Source: Boesenbergia rotunda (Eukaryota; Streptophyta; Magnoliopsida; Zingiberales; Zingiberaceae). From it: a stretch of 64,000 nt of DNA. Positions 1 through 10,713 of the stretch are shown in pieces. Numbering within the stretch: position 1 is the first letter of the stretch; every line of letters begins with the position of its first letter. Position numbers and translations under genes: made by a program. The stretch is from assembly GCA_024364735.1 (NCBI GenBank), contig JAGFNQ010000279.1, positions 1,123,732 through 1,187,731 on the forward strand, in the 5' to 3' direction. The notes beneath the pieces are model-generated. The model was not told where the DNA came from. It made no database searches and saw only the letters and a list, made by a program, of their open reading frames with translations.

Positions 1-935
1 CCATGTAGACGGTAATCTCTCCATCAGCTAGTCGTTTAGTTGTCGGGTTTAATTGCAGACATGATCAGTGACTCCCGTATTTACACATCAGGTACCGGTA
101 GATAACACCGCTAAGCATGTTTCAACAACTAAACAAAAAGATATACCTTTATCTTGATGACGGGGACAGTCCGCCTTCCAGTGTCCAATTTGCTTGCAAG
201 TGAAGCACTTGCCTTTCGGCTTCTTCACGCCAGCTCGAGGTCCCTGAGATCCTGCCGTCTTTTTTGCCCCACCTTGTTTCTTCTTCTTCTTGCCTTTCGG
301 CATAGAAGTAGATACCTTTTGGGCAACCAAAACATGAGCACTCTGACGAAAAACCCCTCTGCCGCCTGGAGTTCTGTCAGAAGTTCTGCCAACGAATATG
401 TACGTTTGTTCATATTCTAGTTCATGCGAAACTGCTCAAAACTCCTTGGCAGAGATTGGAGAATGATATTGACCTGAGTTTTCTCATCGATCTCCACTCC
501 AAGGACTTCCATCTCATTGAGATGTACCATCATCTTAAGGACATGATCCCTCACGGGTGTCCCCTTAACCGTGGTGGTCGTCATCAAGTTCCTCATTGCC
601 TCCTGCCTAGCGGTCCGATTCTGATGCTCGAAGAGTTCTTTGAGATTGAACATCATATCATAAGTAGTGAAAAAAGCCTGATGCTGATGTTGCAATACAT
701 TTGACATAGATGCTAATATGTAACACCGCGCCATCTCATATGCTTTGATCCACTTCTTATAGCTTTCCTTCTCCTCTTCATCAAAATTCTCATTAGGTTT
801 TTCAGGACAGAATTCAAACAGTACAAACTTGTACTCCTCAGCAGTTAGGACAATGTCCAGGTTCCGTATCCAGTCAATGTAATTAGGGCTCGTAAGTTTG
901 TTTTCTTTAAGTATCATAGCTAGTGGGTTAAATGA
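1..935 (-). pseudogene. gag: copia gag and start of protease, broken
   Basis: The gag capsid region (UBN2-type) starts at residues SFNPLAMILKENKL near 935; the usual initiating Met seen in the sister copy at 17308 has been lost by a small deletion, so the 1103 start lies in leader sequence and is not the native start. Capsid homology continues to about 417, then a frame change leads to a Lys-rich linker and a CCHC zinc knuckle (CFTCKQIGHWKADC, spacing CX2CX4HX4C) near 170-215, and then the first residues of the protease. Gag would form the virus-like particle and bind element RNA. Frameshifts and the window edge make this a pseudogene. Confidence 0.85.
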
Positions 936-1424
936 AATTTCCTGAGAATCACAACGATCATAAACTTTAGATTTCAAAAAATATTGATTCCTTAAATAAT
1001 AAATTTTAAAATCAACCAACACCTCAAAACACCGAGAATTTCGCATGCCACGATAATGTGGACGTATACGAATTCTACATTTATAAGAGGAGATTTTACT
1101 CATTAATTTTATTATCTTGTCAACTTAACTTTTTGACAAATAAAATTAATAGTTGGTTCCTCTTCGGCCCTACAAATAATATCAGTGACTCCGATGGGGA
1201 GGATACTATTGTTTGCATCTAAGTGTTTATCATTACATGAAACTAAGAAAATTATCTCGGATTATGTGTCGTCCGATAGGGAAAATCATACGCTCCTCAA
1301 TAATTTCCTATAATCATGTCTGACCTAGTGATCCGCAGAACAAGTTCATCCGATAGGGAGGAAGACACTTAGAGCCAATGCGCAAGCTTGTTCCCATCAC
1401 ATGTCAAATTAGTAATGAGGTCAC

Positions 1425-1441
1425 GGGACTCTTAGAGTCCC
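1425..1441 (-). other. leader hairpin 1 (copy in fragment 1-1845)
   Basis: Perfect 7-bp stem GGGACTC / GAGTCCC with a 3-nt loop, about 490 nt upstream of gag on the minus strand. The same hairpin occurs at the same relative place at 16799-16815 and 38100-38116 with compensatory changes in the stem. Confidence 0.6.
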
Positions 1442-1845
1442 TCTCCCACTTAGTTATTTATAATTGAGGAATTTTCATGTATGCACGACAAGCACATAAA
1501 CTAAAAGCAATAAACAAGAAAAAACAAAATTTTCCAACTATTATGATTTTAGTCTTCAATATGTCTCCAGTTGTGTCGCCACCTCGTCTGCTTCTCCCTA
1601 CACTATGTGCAAGCCACCATTGAAGGGATTTCCGAGCCGAGATAAAATGCTAGTTATTTACATCCATCGATCCTATACTCCACAAACGAGTGTACATCAA
1701 ATCTAGATCGAAAGTAAATAAAAAACGCGGCTAAACAGATGCCGTAATTATTTACAAAAATCAAATACTAAATTTAGCCTCGTCAACCTCGAGGATTCAA
1801 ATAAATTTATAACTATGCACAACCAATCACATACACACATTATTT

Positions 1846-3199
1846 TAGCGCCACTTACCCAAATATTTCCGGGCTGATGCTGTCCTTGTAGTTGCCTATA
1901 TCATCAATCGTTTGCCATCCAAGGGTCTCAGGTACCGGCGCCCTCTCACTCTTCTTCGTCCTGACACAACATTGTTTTCTCTTATACCTCGGGTTTTTGG
2001 CTCCCTTTGTTTTATTCATGTTCTAGGTCCCAAGTCCACTAAGCTTGATCCTCGTTCTATACGAGGAGTTTTTCTAGGGTATTCCACTTGCCAAAAAGGT
2101 TACAAGTGCTTTGATCCTATTACTAGGACGAGATATGTCTTGAAGGATGTTACCTTTTTTGAGTCAGAGTCCTATTATTCTTCTCAGCCTCGTCCTCAGG
2201 GGGAGAATCTTACCTTTTCCCTTGTACCTCAGGGGGTCCCTTTTCCTCTTGTATCTCAAGTGGTCCCTTCCCCTATTTCACTAGATGTCATGGAAAATAG
2301 AAAAGATGCTCCACTACTAAATGCTTCATTACTGGGCTCGCAGTCTTTACAAGAAATTATTACTTACAAGCGACGAAGACATCAGCAAGACCTACTATTA
2401 ATCGGCTAGCTGAATCGGATGCTCTAGCACCTGATCCTGTGGAGCAGTTATCCTCATTTGTTGAACCAACCACACCCCTAAATATAAATGAGCTGAACCT
2501 TCCGGTTGCTGTTAGGAAGAGGGTCAGGTCATGTACTCAACATCCTATCTCTAACTACGTTTCTTATTCTCGTTTATCTTCTTCATATCATGCTTTTGTT
2601 TCACAGTTATCAAATTATGCCATACCTTCTTATTATGAAGCTGTACGAGATTCAAGGTGGCGGGAAGCAATGAATGAAGAAATGGAGGCTCTTAATAGAA
2701 ATGGTACTTGGGAATTAGTTGTTCTTCCAAAGGGGAAGAACTTAGTTGGTTCTAAATGAGTCTATGCTATCAAGTATAACTCAGAGGGTAAAGTGGTTAG
2801 ATATAAGGCCAGACTTGTTGCCAAGGGATTCACTCAAACATATGAGGTGGATTACTTGGAGACCTTTGCTCCAGTTGCAAAGTTGAAATCAGTCAGAGTG
2901 ATTCTTTCTCTTGCTGCTCAATATGATTGACCTCTATTTTAGCTAGATGTGAAAAACGTTTTTTTGAATGATGACCTTCACGAAGAGGTCTACATTTTGC
3001 CACCTCCGGGAATCGAAACAAAAGGAAAAGTTTGCAGACTAATAAAAACTTTGTATGGACTTAGACAATCACCCAAAGCATGGTTTGATAGCTTCTGCAG
3101 AGCCATGATATTGTTTGGCTTTAAACAAGGGAATGCTGATCATACACTCTTTGTAAAAAAAAAAGAGGGCAGAACTACCATTCTCTTTGTAAAATAAGT
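1846..3199 (+). pseudogene. copia pol fragment: integrase C-terminus to reverse transcriptase
   Basis: Plus-strand translation gives the end of the integrase core (WADAVL...INRLPSKGL), the copia signature VFGSLCFIH...LDPRSIRGVFLGYS, a Ser/Pro linker, then RT from GTWELVVLPKGK through ARLVAKGFTQ, the motif A region LDVKNVFLNDDLHEEVY, and LIKTLYGLRQSPKAWF. It stops at about 3197, just before the expected YVDD box. In-frame stops at 2758, 2929 and 2941 disable it. It is a different copia lineage from its left neighbour and joins at about 3200 directly to a gag of another copy. Confidence 0.85.
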
Positions 3200-3960
3200 C
3201 TCTTGTTGTGACGGATATTCTTCCTGTGATGTCTAAAATCACGGATTACAAGTTAAATGGTTCAAATTATTTGGATTGGAGTAAAACTGTTCGTCTTTAT
3301 CTACGAAGTATTGACAAAGATGGGCATTTGACTGATGACCCTCCTCAAGAAGCATCAAGGCAGGCATGGCTAAGAGAGGATGCTCACTTGTTCCTTTAGA
3401 TTTGGAATTGTATTGATAGTGAGGTAATGGATTTGATCAATCATTGTGAATTTGTTAAAGAATTGATGGATTATCTAGAATTTTTGTATTCCGGAAAAGG
3501 AAATATCTCTTGTATGAATGAGGTTTGCAAAACTTTTTACCGTGTGGAAAAATAAGATCAACCACTGATTAATTATTTTATGACATTCAAGAAGACGTAT
3601 GAGGAGCTTAATATGTTGCTGCCCTTTAGCCCTGATGTGAAGGTTCAACAATGCCAATGGGAGCAGATGACTATCATGAGCTTTTTTGCTGGCCTATCTC
3701 CTGACTTTGAATATGCTAAATCATAAATTCTCTCTAGTTCTGAGGTCTCCTCCTTATAAGATGTATTTAGTCGCATTTTTCGTACAGAAAGTACTACACT
3801 CATTCTACTTAGTGGTGCTTTGATGAGTCGCAATATTAATTATGAGCCTAAGAAATCAACTGTTCACAAAGGAGGAGGCTCAAAAGACTCTGAAACTCGG
3901 ACGTCGAATTCTAGTGGTATTATATGCAAGTATTGTCGTAAACCAGACCATACAAAGTTT
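3200..3960 (+). pseudogene. copia gag fragment, truncated at the zinc knuckle
   Basis: The sequence starts with an ATG at 3208 and encodes ITDYKLNGSNYLDWSKTVRLYL, the typical N-terminus of Ret/Ale-type copia gag, followed by capsid residues with several in-frame stops (3398, 3554, 3724, 3757). A Lys/Ser-rich tail leads into half a zinc knuckle (CKYCRKPDHTKF) whose last Cys is missing because the sequence switches to an inverted RT fragment at about 3960. Positions 3812-3959 are repeated at 4618-4767, where the knuckle is complete. Confidence 0.8.
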
Positions 3961-4425
3961 TTCGAAGACGACAAACTCGCCTCATCTCCTCCTGAGCAAC
4001 AAAACCAAGAGGTTGCTTCATATACACCTCCTTATAAAGATCACCACGAAGAAAAACATTTTTGATATCAAGATGATGTAAAGGCCAATGATGAGTAGCA
4101 ACCAGTGAAATAAACAGTCGAACAGATGCCACTTTAGGAACAGGGGAAAAAATATCTGAATAATCCACACCATAGGTTTGAGCATAACCCTTAGCAACAA
4201 GATGAGCTTTAAGTCTGGCAACTGACCCATTTGGATTGATTTGAACTGTGAATACCCATTTGCATCCAATAGCTCGTTTTCCTGAAGGTAGATCAACCAA
4301 GTCCTAAGTACTATTATCATCTAAGGCTTTCATTTCCTCTATCATTGCATTTCTCCAACCAGGATAAGATAGAGTCTCACGGACATTTTTAGGAATAGAA
4401 ACAGAGTCCTCATTCTTGGTTTGGA
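3961..4425 (-). pseudogene. copia reverse transcriptase fragment, inverted
   Basis: Minus-strand translation gives GWRNAMIEEMKAL, then VDLPSGKRAIGCKWVF, HLVAKGYAQTYGVDY, the motif A region HLDIKNVFLRGDLYKEVYMKQP and RRVCRLRKTLYGL. This is the palm N-terminal half of a copia RT. It lies head-on against plus-strand RT and gag pieces on both sides, so it was inverted or inserted as a fragment. No YVDD box is included. Confidence 0.8.
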
Positions 4426-4617
4426 AAATTTAGTCAGGTTGTTGAAAAATTTGGTATGACGAAAAGCAAGTTTGATCATTCTGTGTTTTACAAGCAGTCA
4501 GGAACTGGTATTATTCTGTTAGTTGTGTATATGGATGATATTGTTATCACTGGAAGTGATAATACAGGAATTTCATCTCTCAAATATTTCATTCTTACTC
4601 AGTTTCATACAAAAGAT
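4426..4617 (+). pseudogene. copia reverse transcriptase fragment with YMDD box
   Basis: Plus-strand residues WFGKFSQVVEKFGMTKSKFDHSVFY followed by GIILLVVYMDDIVITGSD. This is the RT segment carrying the catalytic YxDD motif (motif C), about 64 residues long. It begins abruptly at the inverted RT fragment and ends abruptly in a second copy of the gag tail at about 4618. Confidence 0.8.
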
Positions 4618-6174
4618 TTAGTGGTGCTTTGGTAAATCGCAATACTAATTATGTGCCAAAGAAATCAACTGTTCATAAAGGAGGAGGCTCACAAGACTCT
4701 GAAACTCGGATGTCGAATTCTAGTTGTATTATATGCAACTATTGTTGTAAACCAGACCATACAAAGTTTGAGTGCAGAAAGCTTCAGTACAAAATTCAAC
4801 AAAAACATTTGACTCATATTACATCCACTAAAGAAGCCCCTGATAAATCAATTCTTATCTCTGCAAATAAATTTGTCAAGTTCTCTCAATATCAGAAATC
4901 ACTCGAGACTTCATCTTCCTCTTTCACTGCTATTGCTGATTCAGGTAACCACAACACATGTCTTGTTTCCTCATTCTCTAAATGGGTTATTTATTCTGGG
5001 GCTATAGATCATATAATAGGTAATTCGAGTCTCTTTTCTACTTTTTCGCCAGAATCAAACACTCCTATTGTTACATTAGCTGATGGATCTTTTTCTTGTG
5101 TTCGTGGGTCTGGCATTATAAATTCTACTCCTTTGCTTTCTCTATCTTCCGTCTTACATTTACCTAATTCATCATTTAATTTGTTCTCTGTTAGTCAATT
5201 AACTCGTAATCTAAACTGTTACATCTCATTTTTTCCCGACCATTGTTTATTTTAGGATCTTTCGACGAAAAAGATTATTAGTAAAGGACATAAGTCTGGA
5301 GGCTTCTACATTCTTGACCCACTGGTCTCGAGATCCTTTGCTTGCTCCAGTGTAACTTCTCCTTTCGAGATTCATTGTAGGTTAGGTCATCCATCTCTTC
5401 CTTTGCTCAAGAAGCTTTGCCCACAATATAGTAAGGTGTCTTCATTGGATTGTGAGTCATGTCAGTTTGTAAAATATCATTGTCTTAGTTCGAGTCCAAG
5501 GGTAAATAAATGTGCTATAATTCCTTTTGAGTTAGTTCACTATGATATTTGGGGACCTTGTCCTATTTTGTCTAAACCTGGGTTTAGGTACTGTTACTTT
5601 TGTTGATGTTTATTCTCGTGTAACTTAGTTATATTTAATGAAAAATCGTTCTGAATTATTTTTTCTATTTTGCATATTTTGTGCCGAGATTAAAATTTAG
5701 TTTAATACGTCCATCCGTACTCTGTGAAGTGATAATGTCAAGGAATATATATCTAGTCTATTTCAATCATATATGGGTCAGAAAGGTATGTTTCATGAAA
5801 CCTCTTGTGTTGATACTCCATCCCAAAATGGTGTAACTGAACATAAGAATAGGCATCTACTTGAAACTGCACAAGCCCTTTTATTTCAAATGAATGTTCC
5901 CAAGTCTTTTTGGGCAAATACAATTTTTACTACCTGATTTCTCATTAATCGTATGCCATCTTCTGTTCTTCATGGTGAGATTCCTTACAAAATTCTATTT
6001 CCTAATAAGACGTTGTATCCTGTCAACCCTAGGATATTTGGTAGCATTTGTTTTGTTCGGGATATTTTCATGTCACTAAATTAGAACCCAAGTCTTTGAA
6101 GTGTATCTTTCTTGGTTATTCTCGTCTTCAAAAAGGTTATTGTATTTTTGTTAGAGGAAATTTAGTCTCGTGAA
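4618..6174 (+). pseudogene. copia gag tail, protease and integrase
   Basis: Reading order: a complete CCHC knuckle (CNYCCKPDHTKFEC), protease core around WVIYSGAIDHIIG, GAG_pre-integrase (IHCRLGHPSL and CESCQFVKYH, the HHCC zinc module) and integrase (HYDIWGP, then fragments with NGVTEHKNRHL) down to FLGYSRLQKGYCIFV. The protease catalytic Asp of the usual DSG/DTG triad is Tyr here. Stops at 5255 and 5604 and frame changes after 5600 make it non-functional. At about 6175 it jumps straight to RNase H, so the RT is missing. Confidence 0.85.
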
Positions 6175-6552
6175 AGAATAAAAAGCAAAACGTTGTGTCA
6201 CGGTCCAGTACAGAGTCAGAATATAGGGCTATGACACAGTCTATGTATGAAATAATGTGGATACATCAACTGTTGATTGAAGTAGGACTTAAAATTTCAG
6301 TACCAACAAAATTGTAGTGTGATAATTAAGCTGCTATTCACATTGCATCAAATCCCGTATTTCATGTGCGAATTAAGCACATTGAAATTGATTGTCATTT
6401 TGTTCGTGAAAAAATTCAACAAGACCTGATCACTACAGGATATGTAAAAATTGAAAAATAACTAGGAGACATCTTCACAAAAGCTTTAAATGAGGTCCGA
6501 ATTGTTTATCTTTGTAACAAGTTAGGCATGATTAATATCTTTGCTCTAACTT
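6175..6552 (+). pseudogene. copia RNase H end of pol
   Basis: Translation gives VSRSSTESEYRAMTQSMYEIMWIHQLL, HIASNPVFHVRIKHIEIDCHFVREKI and LGDIFTKAL, the standard C-terminal RNase H block of copia pol. In-frame stops follow TKL, CDN and IEK. It is followed immediately by a polypurine tract and an LTR, so this is the authentic 3' end of an element whose RT has been deleted. Confidence 0.85.
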
Positions 6553-6561
6553 GAGGGGGAG
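6553..6561 (+). promoter_or_regulatory. polypurine tract (gagggggag)
   Basis: A purine run directly upstream of the LTR at 6562. In LTR retrotransposons this primes plus-strand DNA synthesis. Its position after the RNase H and right before the LTR supports the call. Confidence 0.75.
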
Positions 6562-6742
6562 TATTAGCTATATATATATATCCTAATTTATATTTTTTCC
6601 TAAATTATAAATTATTTCCTAGAATAGAATCTTGATTTATTTCCTAGAATAGAATTCTAATTATTTCCTAGAATAAGCCCCTAACTTTGTTTATAAATTG
6701 GGGCTTACATCTTTCAAATTCTTTTGGTTATTTCTAATAACA
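6562..6742 (+). mobile_element. short copia 3' LTR (~181 bp)
   Basis: It starts right after the polypurine tract with tattagctatatata (first dinucleotide TA, probably a mutated TG) and ends in taataaca. It holds three near-repeats of a tttcctagaata word and an AT dinucleotide run. The matching 5' LTR is not visible in the window. Confidence 0.65.
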
Positions 6743-6824
6743 TTAAGCATGCATAAAATTTAATTAGAATATTGAGCATGCAAGTAGTTGATAACTCGCA
6801 TTGGTTCAATCAATTGCAGTAATT

Positions 6825-7809
6825 ATAAAAAGTGGTTTTTTATTTCTTTAATTTCTAGAGAAAGCCTCTAGAAAGCTGAAACAGTTTTACCCAAAAAGAA
6901 TCTAAAATGTTAAGCGCAAATAAAAATAGATATGACAACACAAGAAATAATGAAAAGATACGCTGGTGTTGTGCGAGATTGCAGCGTGTTGCAACACAAA
7001 AGGCACGAGAGCACGAGCACAATAACGAATTAAATTCTGTGAATGAGATTTTAAGTGATATTGAAGCTTTGCCTCGAGGCCCTTCCTTTATATAACCTTT
7101 CTCTGTTGTTGAGGTGGCAAGTCACAACGATTGGAGCCTCCTCGGTCGCCTATAAGCTGTTGATGTGGTTGCAATGTTTATTTGATAAATAACGTTAACC
7201 TCTAGTCGCCTAGAGCGGGGTCAAGTTTGATTTTGATCCGACTCACTCGGATTGCTAGATAACATCATTTTCCGGACACCTGTAAGTTGATTGCTCGTAT
7301 GCTTCGGTCGACTCAACCCAGATACCCTCATCGAGATTTATCCACTAGGCAGTCACTTGGATTGTTTCCGGTTAGTTGGAACCGTCGAAAGTGAGCTATA
7401 GTTTTAATTGGATTTTGTTTGTCAAGCCTTTTGCTCCCAGTTGACTCTATTTGAACTTATTTGCCAAGCCTTTAGCTCCCAGTTAACTCTACTTGGACTT
7501 AATTTACCTAGTTCCCAACTATGACTTTTTTTCTTGGTTCACAACCAAGACTTATCTCTAATTCCTAATTAAGTCTTTAGTTGCCTAACTCCACTAAAAC
7601 TTAATTACTACTTAGTCTCCAACCAGGATTTCAATTTCCTAGCTTCACTAGGATTTAGCCACTGCGTAATTCCCAACCAAGATTTAATTATTTGTCTAGT
7701 AGCATGCTCCTGCACACTTGATACAATTTGTTAAATATTTAAAAACCTAATTTTAATTTTAGTCATACTTCAAAACTTTGGATTCAGTGTATTGCTCCCA
7801 GCATCAACA
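6825..7809 (-). mobile_element. degenerate SIRE-like LTR (tentative)
   Basis: The right end gcatcaaca at 7801-7809 is the reverse complement of the TGTTGATGC start of SIRE-like LTR D in this window. Inside, 7400-7690 holds short self-complementary words such as cttggttcacaaccaag and cctagcttcactagg, the same format as the arrays in other SIRE-like LTRs here. The other boundary is uncertain and no TSD was found. Confidence 0.4.
7400..7690. repeat. array of short hairpin words (cttgg.../cctag...)
   Basis: Successive units have the form stem-loop-stem with changing stems: ttgg-ttcaca-accaa (7543-7558), cctag-cttca-ctagg (about 7637-7651) and degraded siblings. It resembles the arrays at 19190-19650 and 40480-40745, where the loop is nearly constant and stems vary in matched pairs. 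Confidence 0.5.
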
Positions 7810-9006
7810 AGGGTCACGAGAACACCCCTTCTGGCCCAGATCCCTCCGACTCATGATTCTAATTGTCCTTGACAGATAGCAAGTGTGACCCTATGTTGGC
7901 CCATGCCTTTAATGGCTTACAGGTGGATGTGATAGCTAATGTGGACAGGCTGCCCCATGCCTCCTTATTCGGACTTTGTTCGACTTACCTCCTAAATCGG
8001 ACTCGAAGGAGGACTAATGATATGTCGGGTTCTTCTCTCTTAGCTTAGCAGACCCGAGGATCCGAGATCCAATAACCCATTAAGACTTGGGAGCCTGCCT
8101 ATATAAATATGATAGTAAGGGAGGAGAAAAGGAGGCAACAACTTCTTACTATGCATCTGTTTTAATCCTCAAGCTCTTCACCCTCGGAGAAGGGACTACA
8201 TGAACTTGTAGGGAAAGGTGTGGTTGGGCAGAAAGGCGGAGGTGATGACCCACATCAACTGACTAATTCAATTCTTCATCATATTGATTGTGTTTCGTTA
8301 TCAACCGTGCTTGTTCTAACTCTCTAGGTCACTTGCGTGATACTTGTTGATCCATTAATGCTTGTCAATCTAAATAGTTTAAACATTTGGCAGTACTTTC
8401 TCCTCCCACTAGAATAGTTTCATAAGTATAATCATCTGATAATCAAGAGGATTAACATGACCTCCATGAGTTAGTGATCAGTTTCTGACTCGAGCAGATT
8501 GGTATAATTCAGACAAATTGTATGCTTGTTTAGTGAGGACTGCCTATACATTATGGTGGAGGCACATTGTCACATGTTGCTTGGTATCGGGACTATTAAA
8601 TAGGTTTTTTGATGCGAGGTCAAGTCTCAAATGGAATAGGTTGTGATATTCTACTTTAGCATCATATAATAGGTCGTGTGATTTTGATGAGCTATCTATT
8701 ACAAACTCAGCTTTAAGATTTCTGTCAAATCTCAACTTAGTTGGTTGGTTCTCTGATTTGGATGCTTTGTTATAGTGGATTGTTATCCTGGCTAAGTGTT
8801 TTTAGGAAGTATTTTCTGTTAGACCTATTAAATAATTGTTTCTTCATTTGTGTGGTTTGTTATTGCTTTTGCATGGAAAATTTCTCTACTTCTGTGAGAG
8901 AAGATATTGTCATAGGGTTGTTAAGGAATTATATTAATACGATTGCATGAAGAAGTTCAGATGTAACTAAATAGCAATTCTTTGTTTTTTTTCCTATGAC
9001 GTATAG
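7810..9006. other. unassigned, no gene recognised
   Basis: No open reading frame with recognisable similarity. A TATA-like stretch (tatataaata, 8099-8108) sits after GC-richer sequence and could be the promoter of an unrecognised LTR. The last ~20 bases (8985-9006) are pyrimidine-rich and end in tatag, a plausible 3' splice site for the following B3 exon. Confidence 0.4.
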
Positions 9007-9306
9007 GTTATTCCTAAGGGATTTTTAAATCATCTGCCGGATACTCTTATCACAGCAATCTTCTCTTTTGAAGGCAAGACATGGGAGGTCATGTACTTTG
9101 GAGATCGAGTTTCTAAGTATTTTGGATATGGACTGAACAATTTTATCTTTGATAATGATATACATGAAGGAGATGGAGCTGTGTTTGAATTGATTCATAA
9201 GAAGAATTTGCATTTCAGAGTGCAAATTTTGCGTGTGGATGTTCATTTTCATGCTAAAGATGGCGAAGATGGGGGCTCAACTGACAAACCTATTTTGATA
9301 GATTAG
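9007..9306 (+). pseudogene. B3 DNA-binding domain exon (REM-like), orphan fragment
   Basis: From 9007 an open frame of 99 codons runs VIPKGFLNHLP, GKTWEVMYFGDRVSKYFGYG, NNFIFDNDIHEGDGAVFEL, LHFRVQIL and stops at 9304. This follows the plant B3 fold: the xIPxxF opening, W in strand 3, F..G...F, the GD turn and the closing FxVxI strand. B3 domains are plant transcription-factor DNA-binding modules (ARF, RAV, REM families). The usual GW is GL. The exon follows a pyrimidine-rich tract ending in tag, so it looks like a terminal exon. I could not find the preceding exon with the N-terminal strand, so it is a captured or degraded gene fragment rather than a proven gene. Confidence 0.6.
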
Positions 9307-9807
9307 ATCTTGGATCATGTTCTACATTGACAGATGAATATAAGAAATCGTGCAAACTTTTGTTCTCCTCTTCCTTCTCTAAGGTTATGTTTTATGCCAT
9401 GTGGAGATGTTGCATCTTTTTTTGTATTATAAGTATGAATACATATTACTTGAGATTGCTAGCTTTTGTTACAAATGAGATCTCATTCTTGTTATCTGAT
9501 CAGTGGACTTGCACCCTCACAAAACTTCAATAGGTCATCATTATGTAGTTACATTTTAACCTTAGCACCAAGTTGTGTGCACAAAACACTTGTTTGACAT
9601 TTATGCCTAAAAATATCCGGGCACTCACATACAAAAAATGACCATTTTATCTCCATAGTTTGCCATCTGGCTTTTGTTTAATGCTTTGTTTACCTAGTGG
9701 ATGATGGATGGATCAAAGAAACCTAAGGACATGAGAAGAGAATGCAAAGGAAAAAAAATCTCTTCTTTTGCTTGCTTGTTTACCATTATTGAGGAAGATG
9801 GGTACAT

Positions 9808-9957
9808 ACAATGTAATTTTGTTAATAAAGAAGGGCATATGCGTTATTTTTTTTAATATATGATGTAATTTTATGAGTTAAAAAAGAGTACATGCGTTAT
9901 TTTTTTGGGTATATAATATAATTTTGTGAATGAAAAAGAGTATATGCGTCATTTTTT
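9808..9957. repeat. three imperfect ~55 bp tandem copies
   Basis: Three successive units share the order taattttgt(g/t)aat...aaagag(t)a(c/t)atgcgt(t/c)att, at about 9812, 9868 and 9925. They differ by substitutions and short indels and lie in AT-rich sequence. Confidence 0.6.
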
Positions 9958-10162
9958 ATTTATTCATTATTTTCTTTCTGATTTTGAGATGATTGATTTT
10001 GATTCTAAAATTATTTGCAGATGAATTATATTTCTCTTTTTTTTAAAATTTTAATTTTAATGAAACCAATAATAGAATGATTTTCATTGTCAAAATTTTT
10101 TCTTAGTTTTATTTTTCGCTCTCCCGATAAATAGAGCATTAAGAGAAGAGATATTCTTATTG

Positions 10163-10305
10163 GTACTCTTTTGTTGGAATCTTTCAGTTTTGTTCGTCCT
10201 TATGTCAAGAAGAGCTTTAAGCTTTAAGAGATAGCTTCTTCCTAGTAGTCTTTTGTCAGAATCTTTCAGTTTTGCTTGTCCTTGTGTTGAGAAGAGCTTA
10301 TTTCA
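10163..10305. repeat. two imperfect ~80 bp tandem copies
   Basis: The block ending in ggaatctttcagttttg, then tgtccttatgtcaagaagagctt recurs as agaatctttcagttttg, then tgtccttgtgttgagaagagctt about 76 bp later. This is a local direct duplication in non-coding sequence. Confidence 0.6.
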
Positions 10306-10713
10306 TCACTTGTATTTATTTTCTTAGTTACCTGAGCTTCTTTTAAGGGACTAGAGTAAAGGAAAGACACTTAATTCACCACTCACATCTAAGTTCACGA
10401 GGTGAGGATAGTTTCTATAACATCAGAGTTAGTAGTCCTTATGATTTATCTCTTCTGTGTAAGTCCTGAGACAGGTTGGTAGGAATGTTGATGATGAACG
10501 AATCATCTTTTACCATCATAAGATGAGAGTAATTGTCTGTTGGTTGGTAGGTGATAGGCGATCCGAATTAGAAACTAACTCTTAGGTACCAAATAGTTCA
10601 TATATATGTATGTGTTGTGAATATTGTTTGTTTCTTAATTCCCATTATGAATTTGTGACATTGGTATTTGGAACTTGTTAGTTTGAACTTATGTTATTCT
10701 AGTTATGTATTCG

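Larger units (their letters stand above)
1..1845 (-). mobile_element. TNT1/Tork-like copia internal fragment (same family as A and E)
   Basis: Read on the minus strand this is the 5' leader, gag and the beginning of protease of a Ty1/copia element. The leader (about 936-1845) matches in reverse the leaders at 16392-17307 and 37715-38610, including the two conserved hairpins. Homology stops near 1845, before the expected PBS and LTR, and the left side runs off the window. It is therefore a truncated internal piece without a visible LTR. Family assignment comes from close protein and leader similarity to the two other copies in this window; the lineage name (TNT1/Tork) is inferred from domain style. 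Confidence 0.85.
9307..10713. other. unassigned AT-rich stretch with small tandem repeats
   Basis: No recognisable coding sequence. It contains the two short tandem repeats listed separately and ends at the TSD-like attcg (10709-10713) next to the gypsy LTR. Confidence 0.5.

Noticed and set aside
8544..9252. Minus-strand open frames overlapping the B3 region
   Set aside because: Short frames without recognisable domain; the 9025-9252 frame is the shadow of the B3 exon.
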